From assembly GCA_963840545.1 (NCBI GenBank), contig CAWIZE010000009.1, positions 1 to 64,000 on the forward strand: a stretch of 64,000 bases of DNA. Reading direction: 5' to 3'. Shown here piece after piece: positions 34,721-42,399 of this stretch (its first letter is position 1; each line of letters begins with the position of its first letter). The stretch comes from JAKAWQ01 sp963840545 (GTDB lineage: Bacteria; Pseudomonadota; Alphaproteobacteria; Acetobacterales; Acetobacteraceae). The notes under the pieces were generated by a model. It was not told the DNA's origin. It searched no databases and saw only the letters and a program-made list of their open reading frames with translations. A program made the translations under genes and the position numbers.

Positions 34721-34953
34721 TCCTCCCCGCCTTGATCGGTGGCTGATCGATGGGTGCGTGCCACACAAGCGAGCTTCTCGCCAGATCGGGTCCGGCCGGG
34801 TCGGCGGCGGTCTGGCGCTGCGGCCACCCTTGCATTGCAGCATTGTCATCGAACTGTCGCGGGGTTGTCACGCCGGCGTTATCGTCGAACACTAACAGGC
34901 GGGGAGGGGTGATCACGGGGGACCGGTTGGATCAGGCGACGACGCTTGCGCGG

Positions 34954-35868
34954 ATGGCGCCGGTGCCGATCGGGGCGAGCCGGCGCCGGGGGCGCACCGC
35001 ACGGCAGCGGAGCATGCTGGCGGCCTTCGTGCTGCTCGCGCCTTCGGGCCTTTTTCTTGCCGCCTTCACCTATTGGCCCGTGCTCGAGGTGCTGGTGCGA
35101 TCCTTCATCGACCAGCAATACGGGCAGGTCGCGCGGTTCGGGTTCGGCAACTATGCGCGCCTCTTCGCCGACCCGCATTTCCGCCAGGCGGCAGGGAACA
35201 ACATCGTCTATGGCGTCGGAACGATCGTCCCGAGCCTGGCGCTCGCCCTTCTGTTCGCGCTCGGCCTGCGTGAGAACCGGCGTTTCACCTCGTTGCTGCG
35301 CACGCTCCTGGTGCTGCCGATGATGATCCCGCTGGTCGCGGCTTCGGCGCTCTTCATCTTCATCTTCCTGCCCGGCGCGGGCCTGATCGACCATTACCTC
35401 GCCTTCCTTGGCGCCGGGCAGACCAACTGGCTCGGCAACCCGTCGCTGGCGATGCCCTCGATCATCGCCATCACGGTGTGGAAGAACACCGGCTACTACA
35501 TGCTGTTCTTCCTCGCCGGCCTGGCCGGGATTCCGGACCAGCTGGTCGAGGCGGCGACGCTCGAAGGCGCCGGCCCGATCCAGCGCTTCCGCCACGTGAT
35601 CCTGCCGCTGCTCGGGCCGACGCTTGCCTTCGTGCTGGTGATCGCGCTGCTCAACGTGCTGACGCAGGTGGACCATATCGTGGTGATGACCGACGGCGGC
35701 CCGTCGGACTCCACCGATGTGCTCCTCTTCTACATCTATCAGCAGGCACACCAGAACAACGATGCGGGGCTTGCAGCCGCGGCGACCGCGGTGAGCGTGG
35801 CGGTGCTGTTCCTGCTCTCGGCGGGATCGCTGCGCGCGCTCGAGCAGGGGATCCACTATAAATCCTAG
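34954..35868 (+). CDS. sugar-type ABC transporter permease (MalF/UgpA family)
   Basis: The protein has six transmembrane helices starting MLAAFVLLAPSGLFLAAFTY and the binding-protein-dependent permease loop EAATLEGAGPIQRFRHVILP (EAA motif), which contacts the ATPase. FGNYARLFADPHFRQAAGNN is the typical MalF-class region. I chose the ATG at 34954. A GTG at 34909 would add 15 residues but sits directly on its own purine run. It is the first gene of a permease-permease-binding-protein set that is divergent from the GMC and dehydratase genes. No ATPase gene is present, so a shared MalK/UgpC-like subunit from elsewhere would be needed. Confidence 0.88.
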   Translation: MAPVPIGASRRRGRTARQRSMLAAFVLLAPSGLFLAAFTYWPVLEVLVRSFIDQQYGQVARFGFGNYARLFADPHFRQAAGNNIVYGVGTIVPSLALALLFALGLRENRRFTSLLRTLLVLPMMIPLVAASALFIFIFLPGAGLIDHYLAFLGAGQTNWLGNPSLAMPSIIAITVWKNTGYYMLFFLAGLAGIPDQLVEAATLEGAGPIQRFRHVILPLLGPTLAFVLVIALLNVLTQVDHIVVMTDGGPSDSTDVLLFYIYQQAHQNNDAGLAAAATAVSVAVLFLLSAGSLRALEQGIHYKS

Positions 35869-35896
35869 GCACGGGCGCGAGATCCGGCTGCTGTCG

Positions 35897-36694
35897 ATGC
35901 TCGCGATGGCGGCCGGTGCCCTGCTCTGGGCGATCCCGTTCGCCTGGATGCTGGTCGCGAGCCTGCGCCCGGGGAGCGCGGGGGCCGCCGACATCGCCTC
36001 GCTCATCCCCTCGGGGAGGCTCGGGCTCGGCAATTTCCGCGAGGCCTGGAGCGAGGGGTCCTTCCCGCTCTGGTACTTCAATACCTTCCTGATGTGCGGG
36101 GGGATTCTCGCGGTGCAGTGCGTCACCGTGAGTGCGGCGGGCTACGCCTTCGCGCGGCTTTCGTTTCCCGGCCGCACCTGGCTCTTCTATCTCTTCCTGC
36201 TCCAGCTGATGCTCGTCCCGCCGATCCTGATCGTGCCGAACCTCACGACGATCGTCTGGCTCGGCCTCTACGACCGGCTGCCCGGCGTGATGGCGCCCTA
36301 TTTCGCCTCCGCCTTCGGCACGTTCCTGATGCGGCAAACCTTTCGCACTATCCCGCGCGACTACGAGGACGCGGCGATGCTCGACGGGGCGAATCTCACG
36401 CAGCTGATCTGGCACGTGCTGCTGCCCCTGGCCCGGCCCGGCCTCGCGGCCTTCGCCATCGTCTCGGTGAGCTACCACTGGAACGAGTTCCTCTGGCCGC
36501 TGATCGCGCTCTCCTCGCCCGCGAACCAGGTGCTCACCGTCGGGCTCGCCTCGTTCACCTCGGGCGCGGAAAGCGCCACGGAATGGGGAGTGATCGCGGC
36601 CGGCACGCTGCTGGTCGCGGCGCCGCTGATCCTCATCTTCGTCGTCTTTCAGCGGCGCATCGTCTCGAGCTTCGTCTTCACCGGCATCAAGTAA
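35897..36694 (+). CDS. sugar-type ABC transporter permease (MalG/UgpE family)
   Basis: The 265-residue protein has an N-terminal helix (MAAGALLWAIPFAWMLVASL), the MalG-type segment AGYAFARLSFPGRTWLFYLF, the EAA loop YEDAAMLDGANLTQLIWHVL and a C-terminus ending RRIVSSFVFTGIK. That ending is typical of MalG-class permeases, whose tail enters the translocation path. The ATG at 35897 gives a slightly short cytoplasmic start. The frame is open upstream across the end of the first permease, so an alternative start there is possible. It lies ten bases before the binding-protein gene. Confidence 0.88.
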   Translation: MLAMAAGALLWAIPFAWMLVASLRPGSAGAADIASLIPSGRLGLGNFREAWSEGSFPLWYFNTFLMCGGILAVQCVTVSAAGYAFARLSFPGRTWLFYLFLLQLMLVPPILIVPNLTTIVWLGLYDRLPGVMAPYFASAFGTFLMRQTFRTIPRDYEDAAMLDGANLTQLIWHVLLPLARPGLAAFAIVSVSYHWNEFLWPLIALSSPANQVLTVGLASFTSGAESATEWGVIAAGTLLVAAPLILIFVVFQRRIVSSFVFTGIK

Positions 36695-36704
36695 GGAGCC
36701 ACTC

Positions 36705-38024
36705 ATGCGAAAATCATGGCGCGTCGCCCTCGCGGCGGCGTTGGGGATTTCCATCTCCGCGGGCGCGGCGCGGGCGGCGACCGATATCGACCTTTATTTC
36801 CCGGTGCCGGTGCAGGGCAAGCTGGTGATCGAGATCCGCCAGCTGATCAACGAATTCAACAAGGAGCACCCGGATATCCACGTCACGGCCGTCTATACCG
36901 GTAGCTATGACGACACCAACCTCAAGACCGCGGCCGCGATCAAGGCCGGGAATCCGCCGGCCGCAGTCATCATGAGCGCCAATTTCGTGCGCTCGTACGA
37001 GATCAACCACCAGGCCATCTCGCTCGATCCGCTGATCGAGAAGGACGGCATGACGGCGAAGAGCTTCATGGCGGAGTTCTGGCCGGCGCTCGCCGACAAC
37101 GCGGTGATCGACGGCCAGGTGTACGGCGTGCCGTTCCAGAATTCGACGCCGCTGCTCTATTACAGCGTCGATGCGTTCAAGCAGGCGGGGCTCGATCCGA
37201 ACCATCCGCCGGTGACGTGGCAGGACTTCGTGACCGACGCGAAGAAGCTCACGGTGGTGAAGAACGGGAGCGTCGCGCGCTACGGCTTCGAGATGCCGGG
37301 GACCTATGACTATCTCGGCTGGATCGTGAGCGGGCTCGTCATGTCGGACGGCGGGCAGTATTTCAACCACGGCTACGGCGGCGAGGTCTATTACGACCAG
37401 CCGAGCACGCTCGGCGCCCTGATGCTGCTCGACGAGATGGTCAACAAGCTGCACGTGATGCCCCCGGGCGTGACGGACGCCAACGCGGCGGCGACGGCCT
37501 TCTTCACCGGCCACGCAGCGATGATGGAGCTTTCCACCGGGGCGCTGACCTTCGTCCGCGACAACATGAAGGCGCCGTTCAAGGTCGCCTTCATGCCGTA
37601 CAACATCCAGCCGGCGGCGCCGATCGGCGGGGGCAGCCTGCTCATTCCGGCGGGCAATTCGCCCCCGCGCGTGGCGGCGGCATGGACGTTGATCAAGTGG
37701 CTGGTGAGCCCGGACATCGCCGGACGCTGGAGCCGCTTCACCGGGTATTTCGCGCCGCGCATCGCCGCCTATGACCTGCCGGCGATGAAGACCTACCTTG
37801 CCAAGTACCCGGACGCCGAGGTGGCGCTCGAGCAGCTGAAATACGCCGTGCCCTGGTTCGACACCTTCGAGACCGTGGCGGTGCGCGAGGCGATGGAGAA
37901 CCAGGTCCAGGCGGTGCTCTCCGGCCGCACCACGCCGGAGGCGGCGGTGAAGGCGGCGCAGGCGACCGCCGACGCGCTCATGAAACCCTATGTCGAGAAG
38001 ACCGCGCTCGCTATTCCGCAGTAG
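36705..38024 (+). CDS. ABC transporter substrate-binding protein (UgpB-like, extracellular family 1)
   Basis: The 439-residue protein has a clear signal peptide (VALAAALGISISAGAARAA) and the two-lobe fold of family-1 binding proteins: FNKEHPDIHVTAVYTGSYDD near the start, GQVYGVPFQNSTPLLYYSVD in the hinge region, and IGGGSLLIPAGNSPPRVAAA later. The pattern is closest to UgpB, which binds glycerol-3-phosphate or its diesters, although the ligand cannot be fixed from sequence. It is preceded by AAGGAGCC and follows both permease genes. A strong hairpin after its stop probably ends the transcript. Confidence 0.88.
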   Translation: MRKSWRVALAAALGISISAGAARAATDIDLYFPVPVQGKLVIEIRQLINEFNKEHPDIHVTAVYTGSYDDTNLKTAAAIKAGNPPAAVIMSANFVRSYEINHQAISLDPLIEKDGMTAKSFMAEFWPALADNAVIDGQVYGVPFQNSTPLLYYSVDAFKQAGLDPNHPPVTWQDFVTDAKKLTVVKNGSVARYGFEMPGTYDYLGWIVSGLVMSDGGQYFNHGYGGEVYYDQPSTLGALMLLDEMVNKLHVMPPGVTDANAAATAFFTGHAAMMELSTGALTFVRDNMKAPFKVAFMPYNIQPAAPIGGGSLLIPAGNSPPRVAAAWTLIKWLVSPDIAGRWSRFTGYFAPRIAAYDLPAMKTYLAKYPDAEVALEQLKYAVPWFDTFETVAVREAMENQVQAVLSGRTTPEAAVKAAQATADALMKPYVEKTALAIPQ

Positions 38025-38040
38025 GCGAGGCGGTCTCGCG

Positions 38041-38075
38041 GGAGGCGGCGGGGCTTGCGTGACCCCGCCGCCTCC
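38041..38075 (+). terminator. 13-bp GC hairpin between convergent genes
   Basis: GGAGGCGGCGGGG (38041-38053) and CCCCGCCGCCTCC (38063-38075) form a perfect 13-bp stem with a nine-base loop. It lies between the stop of the binding-protein gene and the convergent stop of the quinoprotein gene, so it could terminate both strands. There is no T-run on either side. Confidence 0.7.
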
Positions 38076-38086
38076 GCTTCGACAGG

Positions 38087-39790
38087 CTACCTGGCGAGCG
38101 TGAAGATCGCGACGGCGTCGCCGAGGGGATAGCCGATCTGGAAATTCCCGCCGGCGGCGACGGCGATATATTCGTGGCCGTTGACCTGGTAGGCGACCGG
38201 CGGCGCATTGACGCCGGCGCCGAGGTTAAAGCGCCAGAGCAGCTTGCCGCTGGTGGCGTCGAAGGCGTCGAACCAGCCATTGCCTTCGCCGGAGAAGACG
38301 AGGTTGCCGGCGGTGGCGAGCGCGCCGCCCATCATCGGCTGCGGCACGGTCTGGTTCCACAGGATCGAGCCGGTGTTGACGTCGATCGCGGTCAGCGTGC
38401 CGTCCTGCACGCCGCCCGGCACGTTGGAGAAGGTGCTGCCGAGGCGGATCAGGCCGGGGACGAGGGGTGTCGTCGTCTCGGTCTTGAAGGTCATCAGCTG
38501 GTTCATGCCGAGGACGTAGACCGCGTGGGTGAGCGGCGAATAGGCGGGCGGCGACCATTCGCTGCCGCCATTGGCGCCGGGCAGGCTCTGGACGCCGGCG
38601 ACAGTCGGCTGGGCGAACATGTTCTGCTGCTGATCGAACGGCACCGACTTGCGGATCAGCTTTCCGGTCTCGCGATTGACGATATAGAACCAGGCCGTCT
38701 TGCCGGCCTCGCCCGCCGCCGGGACCATCTGGCCGTTGTCCATGGCGTCGAACAGCACGACATTGCTGACCGCGTCATAGTCCCAGACGTCGTGCGGCAC
38801 TTCCTGATAGTACCAGGCGAGCGCGCCGGTCTTGGCGTTGAGCGCGACGATCGAGTCCGAGTAGAGATTGTCGCCTTCGCGGACCGTTCCGTTGAGGTCC
38901 GGGTTGGGATTGCCGACCGAGAAGATCACGAGGCCGCGCGCGGTGTCGATCGCCGGCGTGGTCCAGACGGCGGCGCCGCCCCGCTTCCAGGAATCGCCGG
39001 CCCAGGATTTCGGGTCGGTGGTGTCGAAGCGCCAGATCGGCTTGCCGTCCGTGGCGCTGTAGGCCGCGACGAAGCCGCGCGTCGCCCATTCGCCGCCGGC
39101 GCTGCCGATGATCACCATGCCCGCGTAGGCCTGCGGCGCCATGGTTTCGGAATAGCCGACGGGCGCGTCGGCGACGCGGACCGACCAGGCCGGCTTGCCG
39201 GTTTTGGCGTCGAGCGCGATCAGATGATCGTCGAGCGTGTCGAAGAAGACCATGCCGTAGGCCGCGACGACGCCGCGATTGACCGGGCCGCAGCAGATGT
39301 GGTTGAGCTGGTCGTTGTAGACGTAGCGCCACATCTCCCGGCCCGTAGCACCATCCATCGCGATCACGGCCTGCTTGTCGTTGACCATGGGCGTCGTGAT
39401 GTACATCACGCCATTCACGACCACCGGCGTCGTCTCGAAGCTCGCGGTAAAGCCGGTCTGGGCGATCGCCACCGGAACGAGGCTGGTGACGTTGCCGGCA
39501 TTGACCTCGTTGAGTGGCGAGAAGCGGTCGTTGGCATAGCCGTGGCCCGAGTTGGTCCAGTTGGCGCCACCCGGATCGCTCAGCATGGCGTCGGTCACGG
39601 CGACATCGGCGGTGACGGTGGGCGTGGTCACGACCGCGACATTGCCGCCGTTTTCCGTCGGTTGCGCCGCAGCGGGCACGGCGTGGCACGCGATCCCGAC
39701 CGAGAGGGCGAGAAGCAGCGCCGTGCCGGCCGGAGCGGCGCGCGTCTTTTTCCGGGGATCTTCCCCTGAGGGCGAGTGGTGATTTTTCAT
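38087..39790 (-). CDS. PQQ-dependent alcohol dehydrogenase-type quinoprotein
   Basis: The 567-residue periplasmic protein has a signal peptide (GTALLLALSVGIACHAVPAA) and an eight-bladed propeller. Diagnostic features are the vicinal disulfide in LNHICCGPVNRG, GGEWATRGFVAAYSATDGKP, the tryptophan-docking repeats (GKPAWSVRV, GKLLWRFNLGAGVNAPPVAY) and SVGNPNPDLNGTVREGDN. No C-terminal cytochrome c domain (CxxCH) is present, so it is a type I-like soluble enzyme that needs a separate electron acceptor. I chose the ATG at 39790 with GGAGG before it. The alcohol or sugar substrate is not known. No pqq biosynthesis genes lie in the window. Confidence 0.88.
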   Translation of the reverse strand: MKNHHSPSGEDPRKKTRAAPAGTALLLALSVGIACHAVPAAAQPTENGGNVAVVTTPTVTADVAVTDAMLSDPGGANWTNSGHGYANDRFSPLNEVNAGNVTSLVPVAIAQTGFTASFETTPVVVNGVMYITTPMVNDKQAVIAMDGATGREMWRYVYNDQLNHICCGPVNRGVVAAYGMVFFDTLDDHLIALDAKTGKPAWSVRVADAPVGYSETMAPQAYAGMVIIGSAGGEWATRGFVAAYSATDGKPIWRFDTTDPKSWAGDSWKRGGAAVWTTPAIDTARGLVIFSVGNPNPDLNGTVREGDNLYSDSIVALNAKTGALAWYYQEVPHDVWDYDAVSNVVLFDAMDNGQMVPAAGEAGKTAWFYIVNRETGKLIRKSVPFDQQQNMFAQPTVAGVQSLPGANGGSEWSPPAYSPLTHAVYVLGMNQLMTFKTETTTPLVPGLIRLGSTFSNVPGGVQDGTLTAIDVNTGSILWNQTVPQPMMGGALATAGNLVFSGEGNGWFDAFDATSGKLLWRFNLGAGVNAPPVAYQVNGHEYIAVAAGGNFQIGYPLGDAVAIFTLAR

Positions 39791-40113
39791 TCGTGCCTCC
39801 TCTTGGACGATTGTTGGCGTGGCCGTCGGCTGCGACGTCACACGGGGCCGGATGCTGTCGGGGCCCCGCTCAGCCATGGTTCGGATAGGGAAGCGTTCGC
39901 ACGCGGGAAACCGGATTGGCATCGCGCGAGCCCGCGCCTGCCGGGAAGCGGGCGCTACGGCAGGCGAGCGAACCTGAGTCCGGGCTCGACGCGCCGGGCA
40001 CAGCAGCCGCGCGCGGCGTGCCGCTTCCCTGCCTTGACGTCATTCCTCCCCCACCCCGAGCTTCCCGAAATGGGGCGAACGCCCGGTCCGAGCAGCTCTT
40101 TCGGAACGCTAAC
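39791..40113 (-). other. gene-free stretch, quinoprotein promoter region
   Basis: No gene is supported between the quinoprotein start and the stop of the membrane protein gene. The reverse-strand promoter of the dehydrogenase should be here, but I could not pick a convincing pair of hexamers. An open frame in this stretch lacks family features. Confidence 0.4.
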
Positions 40114-41580
40114 TCAATCGGTGCGAGGCTGCAACATCGGACGCCAGCGTGCGGACGACGTACGCGCGGGCAGGGCTTGCGCCGCATTTGTGTCCGGAGC
40201 GATGCGGCGGCGCAACAGGCGATCGATCGCGATCGCGCCGGAGAGCGCGAATGGAGGGATGAGCACGAGATTGTAGCGCGGCTGGTTCACGGCAACGGCG
40301 GCCGCGAAGAGGAGCATGAACCAGGCAGGCAGGCTCGCGGCGAGGAACAGGAGGTTGCGGCGGTAGAGGGCGCGTCCGGTGAACCAGAGACAGAGCGGCA
40401 TCAGGATCAGGCCCCAATAGCGGTTCACCCATGCCCCGCGCAGCGCGAGCGAGATCGTCACCATCGCGAACTTGAAGGGATGGCGCAGGATGTAGGTGTG
40501 CAGCAGGTAGGGAAGCATGTGCTGCCATCCGCCCGCGGCCGCGACCGCCTGGGCCTTCAACGGGCCGTTGCCGATCGCGTAGAAATTGTCCGGCCTGTCC
40601 GCCCATTGGAAACGGTCGCAGGCGCCTGGCCCGAACAGCAGGCTTCCCATGCCGTTGCCGTCGGGCAGCCAGCAGAGGAAGGAGAGGCGGTATTCCGCCC
40701 AGCTCATCTCGTCGAAGGCGATACGCTGGACGAGGACTTCCGGGCCGTAGCCGGCGGTGAGCCGGGCATCGTGCAGGACGACCGCGTTGCGGATGATCCA
40801 GGGCGCAAGCACGACCGAGCCGGCGAGCGCGAAGGCAGCCGCGCGCTTGAGTCCGGCCGCGCGCGCATGGTGCAGCGCGGCGAGCAGGAAGCCCGCCAGG
40901 GAGCAGACGAGAAAGAGATAGAAAAAGGCCGGGCGTGTCAGCGCGGCAAGACCGGCGAGCGCGCCGGCGAGCGCCATCCAGCGCGCGCCGCGTGGAATCG
41001 CCAGCCCGCGCACCGCAGCTGCGGTCGCGGCGGTCGCCAGCGTCAATGCGGTGATCTCGGTCATCATGTAATTGACGTAGCCGAGGAGGTCCGGGGCGGT
41101 GAGCAGGGCGAGGCCAAGCGCGAACCAGCCGATGCGCTTCGAACCGGTGACCTGCCGCGCGATGTCCCAGACGAGAAGATAAAACCCACCGAGCATCAGG
41201 AATTGCAGGAGGCGCGGCAGAAACGCATCGCGCCGGCAGGCGGCGTCATGCCCGCGCGAGCGCACGAGGCATTCCATGGCCCGGGAGAAGGGCGGATCGT
41301 GTGCCGCGAGCCCGGCCAGGAGCGCGGGGTAGAGCGGGGTGAAGCGCATGCCCGGCGGGCGCGGCACCGCTTGCGGCCCGCGGGCGAAGAAGTAGCCGTT
41401 GGTGAAGCGGCCATGGTGGCCGATATCGTAGGCGATGCCGAGGTAGAAGGGCTGATCGAAGGCGGTGAAGGGCTGCACCTTGGCACGCGGCCAGCAGGCG
41501 CCGGTGACGGCGAAGATCAGCAACATCGCCAGAACCGGCTCGGCGAGCAGGTGACGTCCAAGGGGCCGGCCGATGGTCAA
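40114..41580 (-). CDS. polytopic membrane protein, GT-C glycosyltransferase-like
   Basis: The 488-residue protein has about ten hydrophobic helices and, near the N-terminus, AFDQPFYLGIAYDIGHHGRF, an arrangement like the first periplasmic loop with Asp/Glu seen in GT-C (PMT/ArnT-like) transferases. HAARAAGLKRAAAFALAGSV and APWIIRNAVVLHD resemble the later conserved regions. Such enzymes use polyprenyl-phosphate sugars to modify lipids or proteins in the periplasm. The start appears to be a TTG at 41580 overlapping the stop of the upstream GNAT gene (TTGA). The longer upstream frame is antisense-like. The family call is moderate. Confidence 0.65.
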   Translation of the reverse strand: MTIGRPLGRHLLAEPVLAMLLIFAVTGACWPRAKVQPFTAFDQPFYLGIAYDIGHHGRFTNGYFFARGPQAVPRPPGMRFTPLYPALLAGLAAHDPPFSRAMECLVRSRGHDAACRRDAFLPRLLQFLMLGGFYLLVWDIARQVTGSKRIGWFALGLALLTAPDLLGYVNYMMTEITALTLATAATAAAVRGLAIPRGARWMALAGALAGLAALTRPAFFYLFLVCSLAGFLLAALHHARAAGLKRAAAFALAGSVVLAPWIIRNAVVLHDARLTAGYGPEVLVQRIAFDEMSWAEYRLSFLCWLPDGNGMGSLLFGPGACDRFQWADRPDNFYAIGNGPLKAQAVAAAGGWQHMLPYLLHTYILRHPFKFAMVTISLALRGAWVNRYWGLILMPLCLWFTGRALYRRNLLFLAASLPAWFMLLFAAAVAVNQPRYNLVLIPPFALSGAIAIDRLLRRRIAPDTNAAQALPARTSSARWRPMLQPRTD

Positions 41581-42011
41581 GAGCGATCGAGAGCCTTCGT
41601 CATGAAGATGCGGAAAGAGCTGGGCGGATCGCACGGCACGCGGCCGAACTCGCGCCAGCCGTGGCGGGCATAGAACTCCGGGGCCTGGAAGCTGATCGTC
41701 ACGAGGGCAGCGGTTCGGCATCCGCGACGCCGGGCCTCCTCTTCTGCCATGCACAATATGCGGCTGCCAAGAGCGCGCCCGCGCAGGGGCTGCGGAAGGA
41801 AGAAGAGATCGAGGAAAAAGATCCCGAGGGTGGTCCGGCCGAGCAGGCCGCCGGCGATGCCGCCGGTGGCGGGATCGCGCGCCAGGACGGCGAGCGGCCG
41901 GCGATCGCTGAGGCCCGTCTGTTCGGCGTTGTAGGCGGCGAGCCCCTCCTCGAGCAGGGTTCGCACGGCGGCGTCCGGCGCGTCGGTGAGAATGAGCAGG
42001 GGTTCGTTCAT
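41577..42011 (-). CDS. GNAT-family N-acetyltransferase
   Basis: This is a compact 144-residue acetyltransferase: LAVLARDPATGGIAGGLLGR, the core strand LGIFFLDLFFLPQPLRGRAL with the acetyl-CoA loop LRGRALGSRIL, and FQAPEFYARHGWREFGR with the usual Tyr near the end. The substrate is unknown. It overlaps the following membrane-protein gene by four bases (stop TGA within TTGA), so the two are co-translated. It lies divergent to the metE riboswitch with about 95 bases between its start and the regulatory region. Confidence 0.85.
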   Translation of the reverse strand: MNEPLLILTDAPDAAVRTLLEEGLAAYNAEQTGLSDRRPLAVLARDPATGGIAGGLLGRTTLGIFFLDLFFLPQPLRGRALGSRILCMAEEEARRRGCRTAALVTISFQAPEFYARHGWREFGRVPCDPPSSFRIFMTKALDRS

Positions 42012-42104
42012 CGGCGGGCCTCTGTGCGTGGGTCGGCCGGTTATAGTCGGGCGCCGCCGCCAGCATGATGTCAGGGGGGGGATCTGTCAGGAGGGGTCGC
42101 AAGC

Positions 42105-42142
42105 GTCTTGACGTCGGGCAGAATATCAAGACATGTTTATAT
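42105..42142 (+). promoter_or_regulatory. palindromic regulator site upstream of the metE riboswitch
   Basis: GTCTTGA (42105-42111) and TCAAGAC (42126-42132) form a perfect inverted repeat. ATATCAAGACATGTTTATAT (42123-42142) is an imperfect 20-bp palindrome with ATAT at both ends. The latter resembles operators of ArsR-type regulators of methionine metabolism (SahR/SamR class), so metE may have transcription-level control in addition to the riboswitch. The identification is by resemblance only. TTGACG (42108-42113) could be a -35 element. Confidence 0.4.
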
Positions 42143-42145
42143 GTC

Positions 42146-42350
42146 GTCGGTCCCGCGCGAGCGGGTGAAAAGGGAACGCCGTGCGCTCCGGCCGGACCTC
42201 CGGGTCCGGGAGCAAGACGGTGGCTGCCCCCGCAACTGTGAGCGGCGTGAAGCCGGCCCGTCCGCCCCGCCGGGGGTGGGTCACTGGACGGACGTCCGGG
42301 AAGACAGGGCCGGTTGGCTTAAGCCGCGAGCCAGGAGACCTGCCGGCGTC
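42146..42350 (+). promoter_or_regulatory. cobalamin (B12) riboswitch
   Basis: The leader has the expected elements in order: GGGTGAAAAGGGAACG near 42162, the highly conserved B12 box core GCCCCCGCAACTGTGAGCGG (about 42226-42245), CACTGG near 42283, GGGAAGACAGGG near 42298 and the closing GAGCCAGGAGACCTGCC near 42328. These are hallmarks of AdoCbl-class riboswitches. It lies directly before metE, the B12-independent methionine synthase, so expression should fall when cobalamin is plentiful. A GC-rich stem (CCCGGGCGGGGTGCCCCCGGG, about 42364-42384) just before the metE ribosome site could be the expression platform. Confidence 0.95.
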
Positions 42351-42399
42351 GCGACCAACCGTGTCCCGGGCGGGGTGCCCCCGGGAGAGGAGAGAAAAG

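Noticed and set aside
39870..40187. A 105-codon reverse frame upstream of the quinoprotein gene
   Set aside because: It has no ribosome site or motif, overlaps the end of the membrane-protein gene and looks like chance in GC-rich DNA.
42130..42399. Leader peptide or longer metE start inside the riboswitch
   Set aside because: The open frame there is the translation of the structured aptamer, and the ATG at 42400 has the ribosome site and the family-typical start.
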